From positions 503,798 through 567,797 of the forward strand of contig NZ_JABEKV010000002.1 in assembly GCF_013283645.1 (NCBI RefSeq): 64,000 bases of DNA, read 5' to 3'. Shown in pieces: positions 52,112 through 61,404 of this stretch. The notes below the pieces were generated by a model. That model was given only the letters and a program-made list of their open reading frames with translations. It had not been told where the DNA came from and did no database searches. This DNA comes from Sinorhizobium psoraleae. GTDB lineage: Bacteria > Pseudomonadota > Alphaproteobacteria > Rhizobiales > Rhizobiaceae. Position 1 is the stretch's first letter; each line of letters begins with the position of its first letter. The position numbers and the translations under genes are program-made.

Positions 52112-52273
52112 GCATCAGAGCACGTTGGGCGTGGACAATATTTACGTTTAATATCATTAAGTTAGCTGTAATTTCGGCAAGCTGCGGCAAAGCGACAACG
52201 GGAATCGGCGCCGGCTGAACGAGGTTCGCCTGCTGTCCGGCACCCTTTCATTCATCGGAATCGAACTCGTCGA

Positions 52274-53518
52274 TCAGCTCCAGCCGCCGCCATAGGTGCG
52301 ATAGAAGATGTGCAATCCGATCTTGCCGACGCGTTTCATGGTTTTTGCCCAGGCCGGCTTCACGTAGGTCGCGTGATAATGCGTTGCCGACCCCACTTCC
52401 GGCAGCCAGATCTTGCCGGCAGTCACGGCCATCGCGACTTCCTTGGCGGTCTTCCAGTGCGAGCGCGAGTAGATCAGGTCGCGGATCATGTCGCAGGCGA
52501 ACGAGAATTGACAGCGGTTGCGCCAGGCCTTGTTCTGGTAGACGACGCCGCAGATCGTCTTCGGGTAAGTGGGGTTGCGGACGCGGTTGAGAATGACCTG
52601 GGCCACGGCTGCCTGACCCTTTGCAGACTCGCTGCGGGCCTCGAAATAGATACCCTCGGCAAGGCAGGTCTGCTCCTCCTTGGTGAAGACCGTCGCTGGC
52701 AAAGCCGTTGCCGCCCAAGCATGGTCGTCGGGCGCGATCTCCGGAATGAAGCGCCCCGCATTCCTGTCTTCCCGGAGGATGGAATCGAAGGGCGACTCAC
52801 GCGCATAGTCCGGCTCGGGCCGGACATAGGCGGTCGCAAGAACATCGGCCTTGTCGTTGGTGATGAGCTTGGCGAGCATCGGCGAGACGCCGGGTTCAGC
52901 CTTCGGCGGTTTCTTTCTGTAGAAAGCCGTGGCGATCTCGATCTCCTTGCCCTTGATGCGCGGTTTGGCGAAAACCATCTTCTCGGCGCCGTCGAAGCCC
53001 GGCTCAGTCAGCGAACTCGTACGCTGGAGGATCGAACCGGCGGTAAAGTCCTTCGGCGGCGTCACCGGGCTGACGGCGACGATCCGACCCTTCTTCAGCT
53101 TGCGCGTTACGCGGTCTTCGTCAGGCGTGCCACCCTTGTGCTTGGTTTCCGCAGTCAGGGCCACGTGGCTGCCGTCGGGCAAGGTGACGCCGGCGCCGCC
53201 ATCTAAGGCACCGGTGGTGCTCGGATCGGCGAACACCATCTCGACCTCGTGGAGCGAACCGGCGGGCGATTGCGTCAGATACATCCGCCAGCGCTCGCCG
53301 CCATGGTTGATGCCTGACAGAAAGGTCGCGAGGTCGGAATAGGCGACCGTGGAAGGGAAGCTCATGAAAATGGCAATGCCGATGATCGCGGGCGCAGCCC
53401 AGGCCGGCAACGACATACGAGACTTGCTACGCAACTTCTGGCTCTTACGCACCAACCGGCTCCACGCAACTCTTACTCGGGCACGCGTTCCCGCAAGCCG
53501 GCAGAGGGCCAGCGGCAA
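52274..53518 (-). CDS. Cell wall hydrolase, SleB family
   Basis: A 414-residue protein with an N-terminal membrane anchor (AAPAIIGIAIFMSFPSTVAY, ~37-56) and a C-terminal hydrolase_2/SleB domain (~275-410). The catalytic glutamate is in TCLAEGIYFEARSES (~276-290); VILNRVRNPTYPKTICGVVY and GSATHYHATYVKPAW are typical. The middle (60-260) is a low-complexity linker with lysines and prolines. The start is TTG 53518 with a weak GGAA site; ATG 53416 (MSLPAWAAP) is possible. SleB proteins cut peptidoglycan. It lies between the atp promoter and kup. Confidence 0.85.
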   Translation of the reverse strand: MPLALCRLAGTRARVRVAWSRLVRKSQKLRSKSRMSLPAWAAPAIIGIAIFMSFPSTVAYSDLATFLSGINHGGERWRMYLTQSPAGSLHEVEMVFADPSTTGALDGGAGVTLPDGSHVALTAETKHKGGTPDEDRVTRKLKKGRIVAVSPVTPPKDFTAGSILQRTSSLTEPGFDGAEKMVFAKPRIKGKEIEIATAFYRKKPPKAEPGVSPMLAKLITNDKADVLATAYVRPEPDYARESPFDSILREDRNAGRFIPEIAPDDHAWAATALPATVFTKEEQTCLAEGIYFEARSESAKGQAAVAQVILNRVRNPTYPKTICGVVYQNKAWRNRCQFSFACDMIRDLIYSRSHWKTAKEVAMAVTAGKIWLPEVGSATHYHATYVKPAWAKTMKRVGKIGLHIFYRTYGGGWS

Positions 53519-53596
53519 GATTCCGTGCAGGAAGCTAAGATTTGGAAGCGGTCGGACGGCGCACCGGAACCGCTTCGTTCGAGCCTAGAAAATGAA

Positions 53597-53623
53597 GCAT
53601 TAACCTTGATGTTTGGTTAATGC
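53597..53623 (-). terminator. Hairpin after kup
   Basis: GCATTAACC (53597-53605) and GGTTAATGC (53615-53623) form a perfect 9-bp stem with a 9-base loop. On the minus strand, TTCATTTTCT follows, so it may end the kup transcript; an operator for the cell-wall hydrolase gene is an alternative. Confidence 0.5.
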
Positions 53624-53722
53624 GGCCCCACTACAGTGCCGTGCCGGCTCCGATTTGGGGACAAAAACATGTGGTAGAGCCGGCGATGCTTGCGTGGGAG
53701 GCGGTACTTCTTCGCAGACCGT

Positions 53723-55624
53723 TCAGATGATCACGTGCGAGCCGAGTTCGACCACCCTGTTGGTCGGCAGACGGAAATAGTCCGATGGATCGATCGCCGC
53801 ACTGGCGAGAGCGATGAACAGACGATCCTGCCAGTGCGGCATGCCGGACTGGGCGTCGGGCACAAGTTTGCGGCGACCGAGATAGAACGACGTCGACATA
53901 ATGTCGAACTTGAGCCCCGACTTGCGGAAAAGTCCCAGCGCCTGCGAGACGTTCTGGGTCTCCATGAAGCCGAATTTCATCTCGAGCAGCGTGAAGCGTT
54001 CGGACAGCGGTTTCACGCTGACCCGCTCTTCCTTCGGCACTTTCGGTGTATTGGCCGTGCGGATCGTCAGGACGAAGTTCTGCATGTGCAGGACGTGATT
54101 GTGCTTGATATTGTGGAGCAGGGCGGCAGGTGTCGACTCGGGATCGCTTGTCAGGAAGATCGCCGTGCCGGGTACGGCCACCGGCGCATGCTCGCTCTTG
54201 CGTTCGATCGACTTGATGAAGCTCGCCAGCGGAATGTCGATATGCCGCGTCTTGGCATGCAGCAGTTCCGTGCCGCGCTTCCAGGTCCACATGATCACGA
54301 TGAAGGTCACGGCGATCAATATCGGCACATAGCCGCCATCGTGGATCTTCAGCATGTTGGCGCCGAGAAAGACGCATTCCAGCGCGAACAGCGGCAGCAG
54401 CGCGCCGATCGCCCACCAGACCGACCAGTTCCAACGGACACGCAGGAACTCGAAGGCGAGGATTGTCGTGACGACCATGGCACCGGTGACGGAGATGCCA
54501 TAGGCGGTCGCCAGCGCCTCGGAGGAACCGAACACGAAGACCAGAGCCATGACGCCGAACATCAGCAGCGTGTTGACGTTCGGCAAATAGATCTGGCCGG
54601 TATGGGTCTCGGATGTGTGGAAGATCGCCATGCGCGGCAGGAAACCGAGATGGATTGCCTGGCGCGTCAGGGAAAAGGCGCCGGTAATCACCGCCTGGCT
54701 GGCGATGATCGTCGCCGCGGTCGCAAGAATGACGGCGGGAAGCAGCGCCCATTTCGGAAACATGAGGAAGAACGGATCGGACATCGCGTCCGGGTTCTTG
54801 AGCACGAACGCGCCCTGACCGAGATAGTTCAAGGTGAGTGCTGGAAAGACGACGGTGAACCACGCCCATTGGATCGGTCGCCGACCGAAATGGCCGAGGT
54901 CTGCATAGAGCGCCTCCGCGCCGGTGACGGTCAGAAAGACCGCACCGAGCACGACGATACCAACGAAGCCTTCGTTAATCATGAACGTGGCGGCGTAAAG
55001 TGGATTGAACGCCGCGAAGATCGACAGATCGTCGGCGATGTGCATCAGACCGACCGCGCCCATCACCAGAAACCAGACAAGGGTGATCGGTCCGAAGAAA
55101 TTGGAAACCGCAGCCGTACCTTTCGACTGCACCGCGAAGAGCAGCAAGAGAATGACGACGGCAATCGGAACGACATAATCCGAAAGGGCCGGCGTCACCA
55201 GCTTCAGTCCCTCCACGGCCGAAAGAACCGACAGGGCCGGCGTTATCATCGCGTCGCCGATGAACAGAGCTGCCCCGGCGATCCCCATGAAGAAGAGGAT
55301 CGGCGTGTGGCCGTTGGCGGTCTTCATCAAAAGAGCAAGCAGGGAAAGCGTGCCGCCCTCCCCCTGGTTGTCGGCCCGCAAGAGAAACAACACGTATTTG
55401 ATGGTGACGATGATCGTCAGCGCCCAGATCATCAACGAGATCAAGCCGATGATCTCGGCGTCCGTGACGCCGTTATCCGAAACGGGCCGCAGCGCTTCAC
55501 GGAAAGCGTAGAGCGGGCTTGTGCCGATATCGCCATAGACGACGCCGATCGATCCGAGTCCCAGGACCAGCAGACGGCGCAAATTTTCGGACGCGGGTAT
55601 GGCAGGGGCAGACAATTGAGACAT
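53723..55624 (-). CDS. kup: Low-affinity potassium transporter Kup
   Basis: A 633-residue KUP/HAK/KT potassium:proton symporter. ATG 55624 gives [17 protein letters not shown]; the frame open further upstream overlaps corA. The signature [20 protein letters not shown] is seen at ~26-45 ([17 protein letters not shown]), with ~12 membrane helices to ~430 and a cytoplasmic C-terminal domain. Downstream of corA on the same strand (17 bases apart), so a cation-transport pair may share a transcript. Length is normal. S. meliloti has more than one Kup; this is inferred to be the chromosomal kup1. Confidence 0.95.
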   Translation of the reverse strand: MSQLSAPAIPASENLRRLLVLGLGSIGVVYGDIGTSPLYAFREALRPVSDNGVTDAEIIGLISLMIWALTIIVTIKYVLFLLRADNQGEGGTLSLLALLMKTANGHTPILFFMGIAGAALFIGDAMITPALSVLSAVEGLKLVTPALSDYVVPIAVVILLLLFAVQSKGTAAVSNFFGPITLVWFLVMGAVGLMHIADDLSIFAAFNPLYAATFMINEGFVGIVVLGAVFLTVTGAEALYADLGHFGRRPIQWAWFTVVFPALTLNYLGQGAFVLKNPDAMSDPFFLMFPKWALLPAVILATAATIIASQAVITGAFSLTRQAIHLGFLPRMAIFHTSETHTGQIYLPNVNTLLMFGVMALVFVFGSSEALATAYGISVTGAMVVTTILAFEFLRVRWNWSVWWAIGALLPLFALECVFLGANMLKIHDGGYVPILIAVTFIVIMWTWKRGTELLHAKTRHIDIPLASFIKSIERKSEHAPVAVPGTAIFLTSDPESTPAALLHNIKHNHVLHMQNFVLTIRTANTPKVPKEERVSVKPLSERFTLLEMKFGFMETQNVSQALGLFRKSGLKFDIMSTSFYLGRRKLVPDAQSGMPHWQDRLFIALASAAIDPSDYFRLPTNRVVELGSHVII

Positions 55625-55641
55625 GAGTGTCCAACAGGCTC

Positions 55642-56619
55642 TTAAAGCCAGCCTTTCCAGCGGAAGAAGAGGAAGGGGATCACGGCCGAAATCACCATAG
55701 CCGCAAGTGCCCACGGATAGCCGAGCTGCCATTCAAGCTCAGGCATCACGCGGAAATTCATGCCGTAGATGGAAGCGACGAGTGTCGGCGGCAAGAGGAC
55801 CACGGACGCTATGGAGAAGATCTTGATGATCGCATTCTGCTCGACATTGATAAGGCCAAGAGACGCATCCAGCAGGAAGGTGATGTTTCCCGAGATAAAC
55901 GCCGCGTGCTCGGAGAGCGACTGTATGTCCCGGGAGATCGAGCGGCAGAGTTCGCGGCTGTCCTTGTCCTCCTGCACGTCCGGAACAGTGTAGACGAAGG
56001 TCAGGAGCCTCGAAAGCGAAGCGAGGCTGTCGCGGGTTTTCGCAACCAGTCTGTGGTGACCCGCGACATCGCGCAGGCGAGCCTCGAGCAATTGCGGCGG
56101 GCGGCGCCTGGCTGCAGCCTTGTCACCAAAGACCTCGATCGACAGGCCATCAATCTTGTCCACGGCCTGCTCCAGAATTTCCGCTGTCCGATCGGCAATC
56201 GTCTCGAGCAACCGGGTCAGAAGCACAGCGCCGTTGCGGCAGCCGCCGGGAATCCGATGCATGCCCGCCTTGAACAGCGCGAAAGCCCTGGGTTCCGCAT
56301 AACGGATCGTCACCAGCCGTCCGCGCGAAAGAATGAAGCCGACATCGGTCAACCCGGGAATATCCGTATCGCTGCGGTAGACCAGCGATGCCGTCATGAA
56401 CACGGCGTCGTTCTCGGTATAAAGACGGCTTGACGGCTCGATATCCTTCAGGTCTTCCCGCGTCGGGATGGAAATCCCCAGCAGTTTCTCCATCATCAGG
56501 TCTTCGGCCTTACTCGGGTCGAGAAGATCGATCCAGACGACATCAGGCCGCAACGACGCTGGCGGCTCTGCCGCTGACAAGGCGACGGCCTCGCCATTGG
56601 CACAATAGCCCATGATCAT
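55642..56619 (-). CDS. corA: CorA family magnesium/cobalt transporter
   Basis: A 325-residue CorA protein, a pentameric channel for Mg2+ (also Co2+ and Ni2+). The N-terminal cytoplasmic domain is followed by two C-terminal helices with the signature [13 protein letters not shown] (~residues 288-300) in the loop, and a basic C-terminus (FFRWKGWL). ATG 56619 or 56613 is the start (MIMGYC or MGYC). It lies just upstream of kup on the same strand. A second, ZntB-like member is at 8024-9013. The Mg2+ role is supported by the GMNF motif. Confidence 0.92.
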   Translation of the reverse strand: MIMGYCANGEAVALSAAEPPASLRPDVVWIDLLDPSKAEDLMMEKLLGISIPTREDLKDIEPSSRLYTENDAVFMTASLVYRSDTDIPGLTDVGFILSRGRLVTIRYAEPRAFALFKAGMHRIPGGCRNGAVLLTRLLETIADRTAEILEQAVDKIDGLSIEVFGDKAAARRRPPQLLEARLRDVAGHHRLVAKTRDSLASLSRLLTFVYTVPDVQEDKDSRELCRSISRDIQSLSEHAAFISGNITFLLDASLGLINVEQNAIIKIFSIASVVLLPPTLVASIYGMNFRVMPELEWQLGYPWALAAMVISAVIPFLFFRWKGWL

Positions 56620-56922
56620 GCCGCTGCCCTTTTTATGCGGCGAGCAACGGTAACCCACGAAGCTCTGGAGCGATCAACCGCCACACGAATTCCACGATGC
56701 AGATTCATCAGATGAAGCTTCCGCCCGGCACGACAAATCCTCAATCGTTTGTCTCCGGAGGCCATAGTCTCCGGTGAGAGGCACAGCGCCGATCATCGTG
56801 CACGAGTGCGGCAAGGCATATGGCGCAACGGCCACGCAAAATCAATGCACCTTTGTGCATGCCTGTCCCCACAGGATTTCATTTTCGGCGCAACCTAGCC
56901 TGCGCGGGCGAGTGAAGCAAAT

Positions 56923-58080
56923 CTATTCGAAGACGATATCGGGCATCGCCCTGCTCTTGTTCTGGCGAGCCGCGGAGACCTGCTCCCAAACCTTCGCTGC
57001 GATATCCCGGTAGATACGCGCGACCTCGCCGCGGGGTTCCGAAACCACCAACGGAGTCCCCGCATCGGAGGTTTCGCGAATGCCCATGGTCAAAGGCACC
57101 TCGCCGAGGAACGGCACCCCGATGCGCTCGGCTTCCTTGCGCGCGCCGCCGTGACCGAAGATATCGTAGCGTCTGCCGGTATCGGGTGCCACGAAATAGC
57201 TCATGTTCTCGACAATGCCGAGAACAGGGACTTCCACCTTCCGGAACATCGCAAGACCTTTGCGTGCATCGACGAGCGCGAGGTCCTGCGGTGTCGAGAC
57301 GATGACGGCGCCGGCCAGCGGCACCTGCTGGGCCATCGTCAGTTGCGCGTCGCCCGTGCCCGGCGGCATGTCCACGACGAGAACGTCAAGATCACCCCAG
57401 GCCACCTCGCGCAGCATCTGCAGCAGGGCCGACTGGATCATCGGACCGCGCCAGATCATGGCGACCTCCTCATCGACGAGAAACCCCATCGACATGACCC
57501 TGAGCCCGTAGTTCTCCATGGGGCGAATAAGCCGCCCTTCGATCTGCTGCGGTCGTCCGCTGATTTTCAAGAGGCGCGGCATGGAGGGTCCGTAGATATC
57601 GGCGTCAAGCAGACCGACCTTGAGGCCGTTCGCCTGCAGTGCGAGTGCAAGGTTCACCGATGTCGTCGATTTGCCGACACCACCCTTGCCGGAGGCAACC
57701 GCGATGATGGCGCCAACGCCCGGGATACCTGCCTTTGCCGGAACGCCGCCGGCCGGACGCTGAGCATGCCCGTGTGTCGTGGGCGGAACCTGCCGCGGTC
57801 TTTCCACCGGCGCCGCCTGCGGTGCCGCCCTACGGTCAGCCGTCAGCGCGACCATCGCCGCCTTGACGCCGGGTATTTCGCGCACGACCCTCTCCGCTGC
57901 CGCACGCATCGGCTCAAGCTCCTTCGCCCGGTCGGCCGGCACCGTGATCGAAAAATAAGCCTTGCCGTCGGAAATGAAGACATCGGAGACGAGACCGAGG
58001 TCAACGATATTGCCTTCCATATCCGGACCGCGCACGCTGCGCAGCTTTTCAAGAACCGTTTCCCTGGTTACGTCCGGCAT
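56923..58080 (-). CDS. mrp: Mrp/ApbC family iron-sulfur carrier ATPase
   Basis: A 385-residue P-loop ATPase that carries [4Fe-4S] clusters. An N-terminal DUF59 (MIP18-like) domain (~1-90; NIVDLGLVSDVFIS) precedes the ATPase domain with the deviant Walker A VASGKGGVGKSTTSVNLALA (~135-154), switch motif DADIYGPSMPRLL (~168-180) and a DMPPGTGDAQLT segment (~240-251). ATG 58080 is chosen for AGAGGGCGAT upstream. It stands alone. The conserved bridging cysteines are less obvious here than in other Mrp proteins; I did not find a CxxC near the C-terminus. Confidence 0.9.
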   Translation of the reverse strand: MPDVTRETVLEKLRSVRGPDMEGNIVDLGLVSDVFISDGKAYFSITVPADRAKELEPMRAAAERVVREIPGVKAAMVALTADRRAAPQAAPVERPRQVPPTTHGHAQRPAGGVPAKAGIPGVGAIIAVASGKGGVGKSTTSVNLALALQANGLKVGLLDADIYGPSMPRLLKISGRPQQIEGRLIRPMENYGLRVMSMGFLVDEEVAMIWRGPMIQSALLQMLREVAWGDLDVLVVDMPPGTGDAQLTMAQQVPLAGAVIVSTPQDLALVDARKGLAMFRKVEVPVLGIVENMSYFVAPDTGRRYDIFGHGGARKEAERIGVPFLGEVPLTMGIRETSDAGTPLVVSEPRGEVARIYRDIAAKVWEQVSAARQNKSRAMPDIVFE

Positions 58081-58604
58081 ATCGCCCTCTTCATCTGTCT
58101 GTTCGTGCCACCGCGCCTGGCGCCTTTCGGACGATCGCAGGCGGTAACGCTTTGAACCACCGGATAATTTTATCCTCAAATCAGAACCGATTTAAGGAAT
58201 TATGCAGTGATAATTGAGGCGGAGCGGTTCGCCAATGCGACAGATAGGAAAAAACAGAGCCGCCAGCCGATCGTCGTGTCCGTACATCCGGGATCACGAA
58301 CGATCGGCGGCGGCCCTGCCCTCGCAACCTTCTTGGGCGCTGTCTTATTGTAGTCCCCTCTGGACACGACAATGCATATGCACAAGGCGTGCCAGACTCA
58401 GACCATTCTGGAAAAGTCATTGATTTCAAGAGGATGAAGCCGCCGCGCATTAACGTTGCCGATGAAGATGGTTGCACTATTTCTGGGCAAACGTACTATT
58501 TGCGTACAAAAGGTGCGGTGCCGACAGCAATCCTTGCACGCATGAAAGACATGGGCGGAGCAGGGTCGGAATGCAGCCTCAATGTTTTTCGCTGGCGCCG
58601 GCCA
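58081..58604. other. Intergenic region between mrp and the first LuxR gene
   Basis: About 520 bases with the short palindrome GGATAATTTTATCC at 58162-58175, which may lie in the mrp promoter, and a decayed RIME-like half at 58177-58208. A plus-strand frame from GTG 58389 to 58769 reads MPDSDHSGKVIDFKRMKP but overlaps the LuxR gene in antisense and resembles no known family, so I do not call it. Confidence 0.4.
58177..58208. repeat. Decayed RIME-like half element
   Basis: AAATCAGAACCGATTTAAGG followed by AATTATGCAGTG matches the right half of palindrome 1 of the element at 19734 (AAATCGTAGCCGATTTAAGG then ATCAAACATGCAG). The left half and the second palindrome are absent. Confidence 0.5.
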
Positions 58605-59378
58605 TCAGCTGATGTAGCCCTTCTTCATCGCCTTCACGACCGCCTGCGTGCGGTTTACGGCGTCGAGCTTCTTGGTGACGTGATTGAGATAGTGATTGAC
58701 CGTGTGCTCGGAGAGGCCGAGGATCCCGGCGATTTCGGCGCTGGTTTTGCCAGCCGCCGTCCAGCTTAGGCACTGGATTTCCCGCTCGGACAGCGCGGTG
58801 TTGGTGCTCTTCCATACGGAACCGATCTCCGCCAACCGATTGTAGACGTGGATCGCGATCATCTGCAATTCCATGGCGGCCGTCATCGGCAAATCGGCTT
58901 CCGGCCCCATGAGGATCACCGCGCCCCGTCCGCCTTCGGCGTCGTGAACCGGGAAATAATTTGCCTGGAAGATGCCGTTTTCGCGCAGCATGGCGATGTA
59001 ATCCGCGGCCGTGGCCGGCTTGCCACCCTCCTTCTCCCAGTCGTCGAGCATGATCTGGAACGGCGTCGTCGTCTCCCTCAGTCGGCGCACCCCGGTGCTG
59101 AAACGCAGCATTGACAGGCTGTCGTACTTGCTGAGGAGCTCGGCCGGCATGTTGGAGATAACGGTGGTCGCCGCCAGTCTCTCCACTTCGATCGCCGGAA
59201 TCGAGCAGATGAGGAATGCCTTGAAACCAAAGATCTGCGTGACCCGCCGCATGTAGCGGATGATATCGAACTGGGTCTCAAGCTTTGCGATTTCAGACGC
59301 GAAATCACCGCCCCGGGGCAGATCGGTATCAGTCATCCCGGCCGTCATCGTATCTTGCATTCGCGCGTTCCATGGCAT
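58605..59378 (-). CDS. LuxR family solo transcriptional regulator
   Basis: A 257-residue LuxR-type regulator with an N-terminal autoinducer-binding-like domain (~residues 28-180) and a C-terminal HTH (~190-255; LSEREIQCLSWTAAGKTSAE then LSEHTVNHYLNHVTKKLD). No luxI is near. Residues that contact acyl-homoserine lactones in TraR are not kept: D70-P71 reads ST-G (MLRFSTGV), W57 is L, and W85 is I (TPFQI), so the ligand is probably not an AHL. The start could also be ATG 59360, which has GGAA upstream. Closely related to its neighbour at 59519-60313 and likely arose by tandem duplication. Confidence 0.88.
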   Translation of the reverse strand: MPWNARMQDTMTAGMTDTDLPRGGDFASEIAKLETQFDIIRYMRRVTQIFGFKAFLICSIPAIEVERLAATTVISNMPAELLSKYDSLSMLRFSTGVRRLRETTTPFQIMLDDWEKEGGKPATAADYIAMLRENGIFQANYFPVHDAEGGRGAVILMGPEADLPMTAAMELQMIAIHVYNRLAEIGSVWKSTNTALSEREIQCLSWTAAGKTSAEIAGILGLSEHTVNHYLNHVTKKLDAVNRTQAVVKAMKKGYIS

Positions 59379-59518
59379 TCATCAATTATCAAATAGCCCG
59401 AGCGGTCGACCAATGCCAACAGGTGATCGACGTTCGGCGCTATTCATGCGCAAAAGGCTGTGTATTTCCCCCGGTTGGCGGGCTGCATATTCGGTCTGCC
59501 TCTCCGAAAAAGCGAAAT

Positions 59519-60313
59519 TCAGTTGATCAGACCGGCGCGCATGGCTTTTGCAACGGTCTGAACACGATTGACCGAATCCAATTTGCGCGTTGCGCGATTG
59601 AGATAATGGTTCACCGTGTATTCGGATAGCGCCATGATCCTCGCCATCTCCATGGTCGTCTTGCCGGCAGCCGCCCAGCGCAGGCACTCGATCTCACGAC
59701 GCGAAAGGCTACCGGGTCCTCGCCTGTCACGCCCCCGCACTTCGCTCAGCCGGCTGTAGAGAAGACCCGCCCAAAGATTGAGCGCCTGCATCTCATCATT
59801 GGACACAAGCTCCCTGCTCCCGCCAAAGGCTATGGCCGCGCGGCGTCCCGAAGCGTCGTGAACCGGCAGATAGAGGCCTCTCGGCAGCCCGGCCGTTTCG
59901 AAGACGCTAACCGCGGCATCACCCTTGCCGTCAAGCCGCCTGCGCGCAAGCTGGTGGGCATCGTAGGTGAAGGGAATTGTGCTGCGCCGCAACCGCTGGA
60001 CGACAGGGCTACCGTCGATCAGGCCGGCACTGTCGTAGCGTCTCAGGAACTCCGACGGCCAGGTCGTCATCAGTGCCTGAGTGGAAAGACTGTGGCATCC
60101 GGCTTCCGGGATGGACAGAACCAGGAATCCGCGAAAGCCGTAGGCATCTGATATCTGACCGAGAACCCGCCTGATATCGTCTTCGCTGCCTAGCGCTTCC
60201 GCGATAGACCGCCCGCCAGGGAGAATCAATGACGATATGCCTGCGCTGAAATCTACCACCCGCTCGTCTCCCACATCCCGCGCCCGATCGAGCGAGGCCG
60301 CTCTCGCCATCAT
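59519..60313 (-). CDS. LuxR family solo transcriptional regulator
   Basis: A 264-residue LuxR-type protein with ligand-binding-like domain (~residues 35-185) and HTH (~200-262; LSRREIECLRWAAAGKTTME then LSEYTVNHYLNRATRKLDSV). The HTH is nearly the same as in the next gene, and both proteins end in a KAM-x-x-G-x-I tail. In the ligand domain Y61 and P71 can be aligned (RRYDSAG, DGSPVVQ) but D70 reads S, W57 is F and W85 is Y (PFTYD). No luxI gene is in the window. The 140-base gap to the second solo gene suggests cotranscription. No strong Shine-Dalgarno site is seen at ATG 60313. Confidence 0.88.
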   Translation of the reverse strand: MMARAASLDRARDVGDERVVDFSAGISSLILPGGRSIAEALGSEDDIRRVLGQISDAYGFRGFLVLSIPEAGCHSLSTQALMTTWPSEFLRRYDSAGLIDGSPVVQRLRRSTIPFTYDAHQLARRRLDGKGDAAVSVFETAGLPRGLYLPVHDASGRRAAIAFGGSRELVSNDEMQALNLWAGLLYSRLSEVRGRDRRGPGSLSRREIECLRWAAAGKTTMEMARIMALSEYTVNHYLNRATRKLDSVNRVQTVAKAMRAGLIN

Positions 60314-60459
60314 GAAATTGCGTCAATAATGCTTTCGCCAGAAAGCAAATTCCGCTCCGGCCCTTGCAACCGGCCGTAGCGGCGGGCCTGATATATCGCA
60401 AGCTAACGTTCTTGGAACACCTCGTCCAGTCGAAGTTCCTAATTTACCGTAAAGCGGAG

Positions 60460-61272
60460 TTAACGTCCATTGCGCCCGGGGCCAAGGCGCATTCGGACCT
60501 CCTCCTCGATCTTTCCCGCCGCCCCGCGCACGACCTCGGCCCAAGCCGCCAGTTGCGCCATGTTGACGCGATAGGCAGGCCCGGTGACGGACACGCCCGC
60601 AACCAGATCGTGTTCCGGAATGGCGATCGGCGCGGCGACGCAGCAGATTTCCGCCTCATGTTCCTCCCGGTCGAAAGCGTGTCCCTCACGGCGAATTTCA
60701 TCGATTTCGGCAAGCAGGGCCGCTGCCGAGCGATGCGTGTGGGCGGTGAACGGGTGGAACCTCATCCTTGCGGCTATGCGCTCCAATTCCGGCTGAGGCA
60801 GCGACGACAGCGCTGCCTTGCCTATGCCTGTGCAATAGGCCGGCGACGCCTTGCCGATCTGCGAGCTCATGCGCACTGTCTGTCGACTCTCGACCTTGTC
60901 GACATAAATGATCTCCGTCTCCCGTAGAACGCCGAGGTGAACCGTCTCGCCGGTCAGCTCGTGCAGACGCAAAAGATGGGGTTCGGCGATGTCACGAAAC
61001 CGGTTACCTGACCACGAACGATAGGCGAGCTTCAGCAAGCGGAGGCCCGGCTCGTAAGACAGGTCGCGGCCCTGCACGAGCAGGCCTTCCTCGACGAGGT
61101 GGCTGAGCAGCCGGTGCACCGTCCCGCGCGGCTGGCCGATGGACTGAACGATATCCGTGAACCTCTGGGGACTGCCGGCCGTCACCACGGCCTCAAGGAC
61201 CGCCATGGCCTTGCCGAGCGTGCCGGTGCCGGCGATTTCAATTTCTGCGTCGGTGGTCTTGATTTCGTTCAT
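60460..61272 (-). CDS. IclR family transcriptional regulator
   Basis: A 270-residue regulator with an N-terminal winged HTH (~residues 15-75; MAVLEAVVTAGSPQRFTDIV then IGQPRGTVHRLLSHL) and a C-terminal IclR effector domain (~90-260; TVHLGVLRETEIIYVDKVES and SPAYCTGIGKAALSSL). It is divergent from the SDR-dgoK-dgoA-lactonase operon, with a 132-base shared region holding a 19-base palindrome. It is the likely local repressor of that operon, with a sugar acid or KDGal as inducer by inference. Confidence 0.92.
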   Translation of the reverse strand: MNEIKTTDAEIEIAGTGTLGKAMAVLEAVVTAGSPQRFTDIVQSIGQPRGTVHRLLSHLVEEGLLVQGRDLSYEPGLRLLKLAYRSWSGNRFRDIAEPHLLRLHELTGETVHLGVLRETEIIYVDKVESRQTVRMSSQIGKASPAYCTGIGKAALSSLPQPELERIAARMRFHPFTAHTHRSAAALLAEIDEIRREGHAFDREEHEAEICCVAAPIAIPEHDLVAGVSVTGPAYRVNMAQLAAWAEVVRGAAGKIEEEVRMRLGPGRNGR

Positions 61273-61303
61273 GTCACCCAGCTTCGATCAGGGGCATCGT
61301 GCC

Positions 61304-61332
61304 TTGACAGGATAAAAGTTATGGCGCGATAA
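61304..61332 (+). promoter_or_regulatory. Candidate dgo operon promoter
   Basis: TTGACA (61304-61309) and CGATAA (61327-61332) are 17 bases apart. The palindromic operator at 61351 would overlap the early transcribed region, consistent with repression. The -10 match is imperfect. Confidence 0.4.
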
Positions 61333-61350
61333 TTCCAGATAATAAAACAT

Positions 61351-61369
61351 AGTTCCATATAATGGAACT
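61351..61369. promoter_or_regulatory. IclR-type operator palindrome
   Basis: AGTTCCAT (61351-61358), a 3-base spacer, and ATGGAACT (61362-61369) form a perfect inverted repeat between the divergent iclR and SDR genes, the usual place and shape of an IclR-family binding site. A weaker half AATTCCAG precedes it at 61331. Confidence 0.65.
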
Positions 61370-61404
61370 TCCATCAATCCCAGACTCAACACCAGGGAGA
61401 TGCC

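Noticed and set aside
53690-55645. 651-codon plus-strand frame
   Set aside because: Antisense shadow of kup, with composition rich in Arg, Asp and His and no domain.
58389-58769. Plus-strand frame MPDSDHSGKVIDFKRMKP
   Set aside because: Half of it is antisense to the LuxR gene and the remainder matches no family I know.
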